From contig JBNAVJ010000006.1 in the NCBI GenBank assembly GCA_049700455.1, positions 61,474 to 125,473 on the forward strand: a stretch of DNA of 64,000 bases, given 5' to 3'. The notes beneath the pieces were generated by a model. That model had not been told where the DNA came from. It saw only the letters and a program-made list of their open reading frames with translations, and did no database searches. Position 1 is the stretch's first letter; the number at the start of each line of letters is the position of its first letter. Origin of the DNA: JBNAVJ01 sp049700455. GTDB taxonomy: Bacteria; Bacteroidota; Ignavibacteria; Tepidaquicellales; Tepidaquicellaceae. The translations under genes and the position numbers were made by a program. This document shows positions 36,301-43,082 of the stretch, one piece after another.

Positions 36301-39300
36301 GGTTCGCATGAGTTTAATTATACTTTGCCAATAATTCCAACATTAATTACTCCTGCAAACGGAGCAACGAATGTAACACTTCCAATAATAATGAAATGGA
36401 ATAAGACCATATTTGCAGCAGGATATAGGATAATGATTTCAACAGATTCGACTTTTGGGACCTCTATAGTAAATACAGTTGTTACTGACTCGTTGTACAA
36501 TTTTACGCTTGCTGGGAGTAACACAAAATATTTCTGGAAGGTAAGACCTGTTTACACACAATACGGGGAGGGTCAGTACAGTGCAATGTGGAATTTCACC
36601 ACTGGTCTTATTGGTGGTCCTCTTACAGGTATTAAGTATATTCCAGGTGATTACGCAACTATCCAGGCAGCAATATCTGATTTGAATACCTGGGGTGTTG
36701 GTGCTGGTGGTGTTACATTCAGAGTAGCAGCCAACAAGGTTGATACTGCTGCAAATTTAATTATTTCAGCAACTGGAACGAGTTCTAACCCCATCAAATT
36801 TGAAAAGTGGGGCACTGGAGCAAATCCAAAAATTCTTGCTGGGACTGGTGTTTCAACAACACTTGATGGGATAATCATACTTAACGGTACAGACTACATA
36901 ACATTTGATGGAATAGACTTGCAAGAAAATCCAAATAATACAACCCAAACAACCCAAATGGAATTTGGTTATGCTTTATTGAAACCAGATGGGACAAATG
37001 GTTGTAGGTATGTTACGATAAAGAACTGCAACATAGTATTGAATAAAACAAATGTTAATTCATACGGAATTTACGTTGCAAACCATACTCCAACCTCTAC
37101 TACCTCACTGACGGTTACAGATACGCTTGGTACTAATTCTTATAATAATTTCTTTAATAATAACATCAGTAATGTTTATACAGGGGTGAGGCTTGCTGGT
37201 TATAATGATATATCAGCGCCGTATATTTATTATGATCAATTTAATTATATTGGTGTTGGAGGCAGAAATATTATCACAAATTATGGTGGCGGTGCATCGA
37301 CTGCATATGGAATTTATGCTATCTATCAGAATAACATCAAGGTTGCTAATGATAGTATTAATTCCACTCCTGGTACTACTACCACACTGTACGGAATTAT
37401 GATGTCAACAGGAAGTAATTCTAATGTAGATATATATAACAATGTAGTCAGCGTCCAAAGTAGTGCAACTACATCCTCGGTATATGCAATTTATAATGCG
37501 ATGGGTGGTACAGCTACTGACAATACTGTTAATATCTATAACAACACAATAACAAATTGTAGCTATGATAACGCTACTTCCGGGTCGTTTTACTATATAT
37601 ATCAATCAGCAGCTTGCTATAATATGAATATATATGGTAACAATATTGTGAATAACGTTTATGGTAGTAACGCTGCAACAGCAACAGGTACTCTTGGGTA
37701 TATTTACACGCTTGGAGGTAATGTAAGTCCTGGTAGCACGTGGAAAATCTATAATAATAACATTTCAAACAACTCGCGAGTCCAATCGACTCTTGGCGCC
37801 GGGACGGTTTATGCTTTATATAATTCCAGTACAGCTCTTACTTATGAAGTTTATGGTAACACAATTGCTAACAATACCTGGCCTACGACATCAAGTACGA
37901 GATATGGAATTTATGCTTCAACTTCGAATCCTACTCTTGTGAATGTTTATAACAACACAATTAAAAATATTACCTCTCCTGGAGCAACGGGCGGTACACT
38001 CTACGCTATGTATATGAGTACATCTGCAGCAAATGTTAACCTGAATATATTTAACAACAGTATTAATAATCTCTCGAATCTGGGTTCTACAATTGTTTAT
38101 GGTATTTATGCTACTACTTCAACTACTGGCAAACTGAGAATATATGGTGACACCCTTTATACGTTCAATAGTGATAACACAGTAAGAGGTATTCATACTG
38201 TTACCTGTGATACTGCGTGGGTATATAAGAATAAAGTCTATGACCTTAATACTGTTTCTGGTGTTAGTTATGGGATTAACATTGGTGCTAGAGGAGCTGC
38301 ATATATTTATAATAACTACGTTAGTGAATTGAGATCTACAGCGGCAGCAAATACTAATGCTTGTGTAGGGATGTATCTTTCCGGTCTGGCAGGAGCCCAA
38401 TATTATTTTCATTATAATACAATTTATTTAAACGCTACCAGCTCTGCAACAACATTTGGGACAAGTGCTATTTATGCTTCAACAACCCAGACGACTGAAT
38501 TAAAAAACAATATCGTAGTGAATGTTTCAGTTCCAGGTTCGACAGATGGTATAACAGCAGCTTACAGGCGTTCTGATGCTACACTTAGCACATATTCTGA
38601 CAGTTCTGACAGGAATTGTTTCTATGCGGGAACCCCATCAGCAAGAAGACTGATTTACTATGATGGGACCTATTCTGATTCCACAATTGCTCAGTTTAAG
38701 GCAAGAGTCGCTCCCAGAGACGCTAATTCATTTACAGAACTTCCTCCATTTGTAAATGTTACAACGTCGCCTTATGACCTGCATCTATTAACAAACGTCC
38801 CAACTTTGTGTGAAGGTAATGCACGACCAATTATAGTTCCCATTTCTATTACTGATGACTATGATGGCAATACAAGAAATGCAGTTACTCCGGACGTAGG
38901 TGCAGATGAAGGTAATTTTACACCTGTTATGGGTCTATCCCTGTCGATGAAAGCATATCTTGAAGGTTTCTGGAATGGCACTACTCATATACAGGATACC
39001 ATCAGGGTGTATCTGGCAGGTAGTTCTTCCCCATATCAATTTGTGGATTCGCAGAAGGTTGTAATAGGCACGGATGGCACGGCTAACTTGCTCTTTACAA
39101 ATGCAGCAGGTGGAAATTACTACATTGCTGTTAAGCATAGAAATCACCTTGAAACCTGGAGCAGATTGCCACAAACATTTAGCCCCGGTGTTCCTGTAAA
39201 CTATGATTTCACAACCGACTCTGCTAAAGCATATGGTTATAATATGAAGAAGGTAGGTTCTTCGTGGGTATTCTTTGGAGGGGATGCTAATCAGGATGGT

Positions 39301-39615
39301 TCAATTGACGCTCAGGATGCACTATTATTAATATCACAATTTGGTACTCAAGGATATGTAAGCTGTGATTTTAATGGAGATGGTGATGTGAATGCTGCAG
39401 ACATTTTAATATTTGTACCTAACTTTGGATATACGAAAGTTGTACCATCACTTGCTGTGATAATTGTAGACCCCAAGAATAAGAACGTTGAAGAGTTCTT
39501 CAGAAATTATCAGGAACACAATGGCAATTTGAATCTGAATAATGAGCAAAAGAGAAAGAATGAATCGCCAAAACTCATAGAAAATAAAGATAATAGTAAA
39601 AAAGGCAATAAGTAG
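30367..39615 (+). CDS. Giant secreted beta-helix surface protein (3082 aa) with C-terminal dockerin-like module
   Basis: Signal peptide (MKKVFTFFVAFLTLTFFSVTG), then by approximate residue: cleaved-adhesin-type domain (51-207), BNR-neuraminidase-associated N domain (214-355, YVSSTTTQN ... AKLWYTGNSPVF), and three long right-handed beta-helix regions (360-1065, 1218-1982, 2092-2852) rich in Asn/Tyr/Ser/Thr with N-N-x-I-x-N turns. Two of these close with DIGADEF/DVGADEG motifs. A beta-sandwich domain (about 1070-1213) and an Fn3 domain (about 1989-2078) separate them. Near the end are an EGFWNGTTHIQDTIRV domain and a dockerin-like pair of calcium loops (GDANQDGSIDAQD; DFNGDGDVNAAD). It ends in a polar Lys/Asn tail and lacks a T9SS sorting domain, unlike its neighbours. 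Likely an adhesin or polysaccharide-binding protein. Confidence 0.88.
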   Translation: MKKVFTFFVAFLTLTFFSVTGFMNGPINFGIGNSLESTNSGNMGPLAMVSESFDNVTFPPTGWTATILSGSYNWQRVTSGTSPTCLPHSGAGMATYQSYSATSGSAAILITPSFSLTSGQGQVNFWMYRDPGYPSNYDSISVWVNTTPSMTGATYLGGVWRYNATANWYYFSYSIPASFNGPTNYVIFHAYSAYGNNMYLDDVSYGVPEPMVYVSSTTTQNTNPVIRNSVNNQVIGIQVVTTGGLNPFTVTQFKLGTEGTPNPLVNIANAKLWYTGNSPVFATTTQFGSTVPSPNGAFNINGSQTLLEGTNYFWLTYDVPGTAILGDSIDARCDSIIATGSMGTKAPSPQNPPGSRKIVGPLSGTFVIGPGEVSPNYPNFTTAISDLTNRGVSGPVTFLVKPAVYGTDAGVEIDSVLTFGPVTGASNTNTITFKKKSDLTGEVWIERYGTTGTTDYIVQFLGAQYFTFDSINVRQKDTTNSNMVERGFWITNSSATQGAQYITIRNSKIFLKGTNTSTVGIYQYYNITPTLFSGTNSNNTFQNNLILNARIGIYLYGYAAPTPYFLYDQNNSVIGNTIVGLGAGGGTVNAYGVYAYYQGSNFSILNNVISPDPGNAYTYYGVFVNYGYNQNVDINGNTINVGYNANYACYGIYSYYTGALSSPTKSNTVNIKNNTIQGTLGALFSSTFYGIYSYYNYADTLNISGNNLTNLNIPGTGTAYMFYVYYWGNNLLFSNNNISNIYRASSGLIYPAYIYYSNMEYPKSWIYGNVFNNLRSVSGTISGLYHYGRPTETSYIYSNTLSNWVTGTGSYIYGLYNSNSLNAYVYRNNIFNLRDSAYTSGYVYNVFQAGGTNNYYYNNFISNSRANSSSSVTANIGIYVGGGTFTGIYFNSIYLADTSTSTSYGSAGIYLAGSYPIEVRNNNIVNISKPGNASYTAKTCGIRLGSSSYLTYYITYSNNNNIYCGSLSDTGRVIYFDGSNRDFTIQSFKNRVNPRDQSSLTEMPNFVNASAGDLHINTSMATLLNNGALTVSPPFSPISITTDIDGNTRTDPYCDIGADEFSGTTATDVVAPTIVYNTLGNGTTTNRQLTSVLILDPSGVNSTTYAPRVYYKKSINANTFNDNTSATNGWKYAVGTLSGSTFNFTIDYSRIYGGSVSVGDIIQYFVVAQDNAGTPNVGINAGVFATTPSSVALTAANFPITGTINQYSITATGLSSIVYVGTGQTYTSLTKAGGLFQAINSGVLTGNLTVIITSDLTEDGTYQLQNWSEQQAPATYKIRIQPDGTTIRNIYGWVANSNGMLRFYGVNNVTIDGSYGGSGRYLRFVNRTAGAYPTVQFYYGCTYDTLKNSIIEGLNTSTTSGVVLIGAGNTVVPQQANNYLTIQGNLIRNLSDSLTAVTPYTGICNYGSALPVLNSYNNILNNEIKNCSYYGIYMSSTGTGDGWVIKNNSIYYAPDAYTPALTTVSWYGMYIYPSYYGNGYTIDSNYIGGTQAQAGGTYMPTWGLFYGIYAGLGYNTPSTIRGNVVKNIRSTYITANTTTYMGIGAVQGWLNISGNTVGSADTAQRLQMNGSFRAISATPSYYAGAADLKVNNNVVNNIWTRSDSTIATLTGTYYRYGIVVGGYLPTQCNNNTIMNMLTWQSPGATSYNCFHMGILPNVYAPATVNNNYVYNIANLVTAAPTGAGRILVYGIQPIYMGDGSMFAGNRISKIYTSTVNASGDLVIGIYNAASYYGMTTTLANNQISMLENCGSWANVMGVADVSAVAGYCNWYYNSIVLGGTSGAGNPYNSYAYYRSPTTGVATYSNLQNNILYNMRTGGNGNHLAIGILAGTLAKTGDRFPYQLADENMQPDMNKIPPQMSKTRTGVNNRMNPTGTSPYFSSDYNLLIAPSSNLIGDWYGTLGNLAAWRTAGGVDFNSIADTVANAQASQLFRNYVTANLNIDTTQAVSILAAKRGLGIAGISNDFNGYPRNTSGPTCIGSHEFNYTLPIIPTLITPANGATNVTLPIIMKWNKTIFAAGYRIMISTDSTFGTSIVNTVVTDSLYNFTLAGSNTKYFWKVRPVYTQYGEGQYSAMWNFTTGLIGGPLTGIKYIPGDYATIQAAISDLNTWGVGAGGVTFRVAANKVDTAANLIISATGTSSNPIKFEKWGTGANPKILAGTGVSTTLDGIIILNGTDYITFDGIDLQENPNNTTQTTQMEFGYALLKPDGTNGCRYVTIKNCNIVLNKTNVNSYGIYVANHTPTSTTSLTVTDTLGTNSYNNFFNNNISNVYTGVRLAGYNDISAPYIYYDQFNYIGVGGRNIITNYGGGASTAYGIYAIYQNNIKVANDSINSTPGTTTTLYGIMMSTGSNSNVDIYNNVVSVQSSATTSSVYAIYNAMGGTATDNTVNIYNNTITNCSYDNATSGSFYYIYQSAACYNMNIYGNNIVNNVYGSNAATATGTLGYIYTLGGNVSPGSTWKIYNNNISNNSRVQSTLGAGTVYALYNSSTALTYEVYGNTIANNTWPTTSSTRYGIYASTSNPTLVNVYNNTIKNITSPGATGGTLYAMYMSTSAANVNLNIFNNSINNLSNLGSTIVYGIYATTSTTGKLRIYGDTLYTFNSDNTVRGIHTVTCDTAWVYKNKVYDLNTVSGVSYGINIGARGAAYIYNNYVSELRSTAAANTNACVGMYLSGLAGAQYYFHYNTIYLNATSSATTFGTSAIYASTTQTTELKNNIVVNVSVPGSTDGITAAYRRSDATLSTYSDSSDRNCFYAGTPSARRLIYYDGTYSDSTIAQFKARVAPRDANSFTELPPFVNVTTSPYDLHLLTNVPTLCEGNARPIIVPISITDDYDGNTRNAVTPDVGADEGNFTPVMGLSLSMKAYLEGFWNGTTHIQDTIRVYLAGSSSPYQFVDSQKVVIGTDGTANLLFTNAAGGNYYIAVKHRNHLETWSRLPQTFSPGVPVNYDFTTDSAKAYGYNMKKVGSSWVFFGGDANQDGSIDAQDALLLISQFGTQGYVSCDFNGDGDVNAADILIFVPNFGYTKVVPSLAVIIVDPKNKNVEEFFRNYQEHNGNLNLNNEQKRKNESPKLIENKDNSKKGNK

Positions 39616-39642
39616 AGCCGTAAGATAGTTGTATTTATCCAT

Positions 39643-39687
39643 CCCCCCGCACTTCGGTTGAAGTTTGGCTGTGGCTGCGGGGGGTTT
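39643..39687 (+). terminator. Hairpin after the giant gene, weak terminator
   Basis: CCCCCCGCA / TGCGGGGGG makes a 9-base-pair, almost pure GC stem with a 24-base loop, 27 bases after the giant-gene stop. The following T run is short (TTTAAAAG), so it may only partly stop transcription and let the next gene be read at a lower or stabilised level. Confidence 0.65.
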
Positions 39688-39727
39688 AAAAGAAAAATTT
39701 ATTTAAGTAAATTAAAATTATAAAAAA

Positions 39728-40561
39728 ATGAAAAAACTACTTATTACTGTGTTTTTAATTTTTGTGGTTACCCAATTTTTGTCTGCTCAGAACAAGATAA
39801 TATTCAGTCTTACAAATCCCAGAGACTCAGTGGGTAAATTTATGGTTGATTTGATGGTAACTGTGCAAGCAGGACAGGTATGGAATGTAGGTGCAGCTAA
39901 CGTCAGGGTAAACTTTGTTACTTCGCCAGTAAATATGTTAACTGTCCAGGCAGATAACCCTGCAGTGAATGCTAACCCTAATATTAGCAATAACCCAAAC
40001 GGAGGATATTATCCAATGACGACGAATTCAGTAGGTGGTGGTGTTGCAATAGGCTGCAATATTCTGACACTTAATTCCAGCGGATTCTATCATATGCAAC
40101 CGGGCACTTACAGAATTTGTACATTAAGATGGACGAGAAATGGAGGAACGGCAAGTACTACTTTAACATTCAGAGTTCCACCTGAGCAGTTTCCTACTGT
40201 AGTCAATGATAGTTTGGTTGGGTTAACCTATAATAGTGGTTTTGGGGTTTTGAATCCGGGTGTCGTGTTTAACAGCATTGCTTCTACTGAGGTGCCAGCT
40301 TCTTTTGCTCTCTACCAGAACTACCCAAATCCATTTAATCCAACAACTACAATCAAATATGACGTTCCTGAAGCAACTTTTGTAACAATAAAGGTTTATG
40401 ATATAACTGGTAAGCTGGTTGAAACATTGGTAAATATGGAGTTAACGCCAGGGAAGTATGAGGTTATGTGGAATGCAGGTAATTATGCAAGTGGAGTTTA
40501 TTTCTACCGTATAGAAACAAGTAAATTTACTGAAGTAAAACGGATGTTGTTAATTAAATAA
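39728..40561 (+). CDS. Small surface protein: cohesin-like beta-sandwich plus T9SS sorting domain
   Basis: A 277-residue exported protein with signal peptide (MKKLLITVFLIFVVTQFLSAQ). Residues about 22-185 form one beta-sandwich (VDLMVTVQAGQVWNVGAANV ... GTYRICTLRWTRNGG ... STTLTFRVP), a pattern like the cohesin/Ig-like modules common in T9SS cargo. Residues 190-277 are a type A sorting domain (NYPNPFNPTTTIKYDVP ... YASGVYFYRIETS ... VKRMLLIK). It lies 112 bases after the dockerin-bearing giant gene, separated by a leaky-looking hairpin, and is followed by a good terminator at 40587. Cohesin identity is a guess from pattern; the sorting domain is certain. Confidence 0.85.
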   Translation: MKKLLITVFLIFVVTQFLSAQNKIIFSLTNPRDSVGKFMVDLMVTVQAGQVWNVGAANVRVNFVTSPVNMLTVQADNPAVNANPNISNNPNGGYYPMTTNSVGGGVAIGCNILTLNSSGFYHMQPGTYRICTLRWTRNGGTASTTLTFRVPPEQFPTVVNDSLVGLTYNSGFGVLNPGVVFNSIASTEVPASFALYQNYPNPFNPTTTIKYDVPEATFVTIKVYDITGKLVETLVNMELTPGKYEVMWNAGNYASGVYFYRIETSKFTEVKRMLLIK

Positions 40562-40586
40562 TAACTAATTTGTTCTATCCTCTGGT

Positions 40587-40626
40587 AACTCGGGAGGCGG
40601 GTTTACAAGGCTTCCCGAGTTTTTTA
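40587..40626 (+). terminator. Rho-independent terminator
   Basis: AACTCGGGA / TCCCGAGTT form a 9-base-pair stem with a 17-base loop and a following T run. It ends the giant-gene/small-sorted-gene unit. Confidence 0.9.
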
Positions 40627-40683
40627 TTTCTTTAATGTAGTAGTTTTATTATCTTACAACTTTAATTATTGAATTTATTCTGT

Positions 40684-41532
40684 ATGATTATTGGAGACTA
40701 TAAAATACAGCTTATAAGGACTGGCAGTTTCCGACTTGATGGTGGGGCTATGTTTGGAGTTGTACCGAAACCCCTGTGGTCAAGAAGTAACCCTGCTGAT
40801 GAGCAAAACAGAATTCAGATGTGTGTAAATGCTCTCCTGCTTGAAAGTCCAACAAAAAAAATACTTATTGATACAGGTATAGGTGATAAAATGGCAAAAA
40901 AACTCAATGAAATTTATGCAGTAGATTATAGTGAACATTCTCTTCTGGATTCACTGAAACAGGTTGGAGTTGAACCTGAAAGTATTACCGACGTTATTCT
41001 TACACATTTACATTTCGATCACTGTGGTGGCTCAACATATTATCTTGATGGGGACTTAAAAATAAGATTTCCCAATGCACTGCATCACGTTCAAAAGAAA
41101 CAGTATGAATGGGCGCTCAATCCAACTGAAAGAGATAAGGCAAGTTTCTTTCCCCAGAATTTTGTCCCTTTATCAGATGAGAAATTGTTAAATCAAATTG
41201 ATGGAGAGATAAAATTTGATGACTTTATTACTCTTATACCCCTTAATGGCCATACACGAAATATGCAGGTTGTTAAAATATCAGATGATAAAACGACTCT
41301 TTTTTATGCTGCTGATTTAATTCCAATGTCATCTCATATATCCCTGCCATATATTATGGGTTATGATTTGTTTCCTCTTATTACACTTGAGGAGAAGCGG
41401 GCGTATCTTTCAGAGGCTGTATTAAAAAACTGGATTATATTTTTTGAGCATGACCCTTTTGTAACGGCTGGACGTATTTCTCTTAATGATAAGGGGTTTT
41501 ATATTGTTGAGAAACTGTCAATTGACGATTAA
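40684..41532 (+). CDS. Metallo-beta-lactamase-fold hydrolase
   Basis: 282 residues from ATG 40684 (MIIGDYKIQLIRTGSFRLDG); a TTG at 40669 would add five residues. Cytoplasmic, no signal peptide. Metal ligands are in LTHLHFDHCGG (HxHxDH), NGHTRN and AADLIP, and a buried ILIDTGIGDKM strand is typical of lactonase/glyoxalase-II-like members. FGVVPKPLWSR near the start resembles quorum-quenching lactonase-type or general MBL esterases, but the substrate is unknown. Followed 36 bases later by a symporter gene on the same strand. Confidence 0.9.
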   Translation: MIIGDYKIQLIRTGSFRLDGGAMFGVVPKPLWSRSNPADEQNRIQMCVNALLLESPTKKILIDTGIGDKMAKKLNEIYAVDYSEHSLLDSLKQVGVEPESITDVILTHLHFDHCGGSTYYLDGDLKIRFPNALHHVQKKQYEWALNPTERDKASFFPQNFVPLSDEKLLNQIDGEIKFDDFITLIPLNGHTRNMQVVKISDDKTTLFYAADLIPMSSHISLPYIMGYDLFPLITLEEKRAYLSEAVLKNWIIFFEHDPFVTAGRISLNDKGFYIVEKLSIDD

Positions 41533-41568
41533 TTATATTAAAGAATAAGTATATTTTAATAGTTTGGT

Positions 41569-43065
41569 TTGAAATTTTCTGTTATTGACTATCTAATTGT
41601 AGCTGCCTACCTTATAGGTACGATTGTTATTGGTATCAGAACTGGTGGAAAGCAAAAAGATTCCAGAGATTACTTTCTTGGAGGAAAGCAACTCAGGTGG
41701 TGGGCTGTGGGGCTTTCTATTGTTGCAAGTGAAACAAGCACATTGACTTTTATAAGTATTCCCGGACTTGCTTACAAATCTAATTTCAATTTTTTACAAC
41801 TTGTTTTTGGTTATTTCATTGGAAGAATGATAGTGTCATTGGTGTTTATACCAGCATATTATAGAGGGAATCTTGTTACAGCTTACGATTACATAGGAAA
41901 ACGATTTGGGCTAAACCTGAGAAAATTTACTTCCGCAGTGTTTATCGTTACCAGAGTACTTGCTTCGGGTGTTAGATTATTTGCCACTGCTATACCTGTA
42001 CATCTAATCACAGGATTAAGTTATCCTATAAGTATAGCCATCATAGGAGTTTCCACATTGATTTATACTTATATTGGTGGATTGAGGGCGGTGGTTACAA
42101 TGGATGTTATTCAGTTGTTGATTTATTTACTGGGTGCTGCGGTTTCAATGGGATTAATAATCCATTATTTACCTAATGGAATTTCAGATGTTTTCTATTA
42201 TGCAACATCAGGAGGAGTAAATAAGTTAGAGATATTTAATTTTAATTTTAGAGACTCTCTAACAGAATTTTTTACATCTCCATATACTTTTATTGGGGCA
42301 TTTCTTGGCGGGACATTTTTAACAATGGCTTCTCACGGTACAGATCAGTTACTTGTTCAGCGTTTGCTTGGTTGCAAGAACAAGCGGGACAGTCAAAAAG
42401 CACTGATGCTTGATGCATCAATAATCGTATTACAATTTGCTTTTTTCTTATTTCTGGGACTTTGTTTATATGCGTTCTATCAAGGGACTCCATATAATAA
42501 TCTTGTGCTTAATTCAACTGGAATTAAACTTTCTTCAACCGATGAAATTTTTCCTAAATTTATAATTGAGTCTTTACCGTCGGTTTTGTCAGGGTTTGTA
42601 ATTGCAGGAGTCTTGGCTTCTGCAATGGGGACTCTCTCCTCTGCCATAAGTTCTCTGGCTTCATCAACCTATCTTGATCTCTTTAATGCCCGTGGGAAGA
42701 CTGTTTCTCCTGAGAGGGAAATCTGGTGGTCTCGTTTTTTTACGTTGTTCTGGGGAGGTGTTCTTATAGGTGGAGCAATGCTCTTTACGGATTCAAAAAA
42801 TCCCGTAGTGGAGCTTGGACTTTCTATTGCTTCCTTTACATATGGAGGATTGCTGGGGATATTCTTATTGGGAATTTTTTCACGTCAGATAAATCAGTTT
42901 GAAGCATTCATTGGGTTTTCTGCCGGGGTTATTACTATGATTTACATTATATATGGTACCAGAATAGCATATACCTGGTATACCCTTATAGGAGTTGTTG
43001 CAACAATAATAGTAGCTCATCTGGTCTATTATGTGCGTTTGATGATAGGAAAGAAAAGTTTATAA
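41569..43065 (+). CDS. Sodium:solute symporter (SSS family)
   Basis: A 498-residue inner-membrane transporter with about 13 hydrophobic segments, TTG start (MKFSVIDYLIVAAYLIGTIV). Family signs are RDYFLGGKQLRWWAVGLSIVASETSTLTF, TYIGGLRAVVTMDVIQ, GTDQLLVQRLLGCKNKRDSQKAL and AGVLASAMGTLSSAISSLAS (sodium-site helix). Uses the sodium gradient to import a solute; the cargo (sugar, amino acid, nucleoside, vitamin) is not evident. Precedes priA by 17 bases. Confidence 0.93.
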   Translation: MKFSVIDYLIVAAYLIGTIVIGIRTGGKQKDSRDYFLGGKQLRWWAVGLSIVASETSTLTFISIPGLAYKSNFNFLQLVFGYFIGRMIVSLVFIPAYYRGNLVTAYDYIGKRFGLNLRKFTSAVFIVTRVLASGVRLFATAIPVHLITGLSYPISIAIIGVSTLIYTYIGGLRAVVTMDVIQLLIYLLGAAVSMGLIIHYLPNGISDVFYYATSGGVNKLEIFNFNFRDSLTEFFTSPYTFIGAFLGGTFLTMASHGTDQLLVQRLLGCKNKRDSQKALMLDASIIVLQFAFFLFLGLCLYAFYQGTPYNNLVLNSTGIKLSSTDEIFPKFIIESLPSVLSGFVIAGVLASAMGTLSSAISSLASSTYLDLFNARGKTVSPEREIWWSRFFTLFWGGVLIGGAMLFTDSKNPVVELGLSIASFTYGGLLGIFLLGIFSRQINQFEAFIGFSAGVITMIYIIYGTRIAYTWYTLIGVVATIIVAHLVYYVRLMIGKKSL

Positions 43066-43082
43066 TATGAAGCAACTTTGTG

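Noticed and set aside
32390..38412. Many 60-97 codon frames on both strands inside the giant gene
   Set aside because: They are shadows of the repetitive Asn/Tyr/Thr-rich coding sequence, with no starts, signals or family resemblance.
30367..39615. CRISPR array or tandem DNA repeat in the Asn/Tyr-rich stretches
   Set aside because: Repetition is at the protein level (beta-helix turns) with irregular DNA; no constant repeat-spacer pattern is present.
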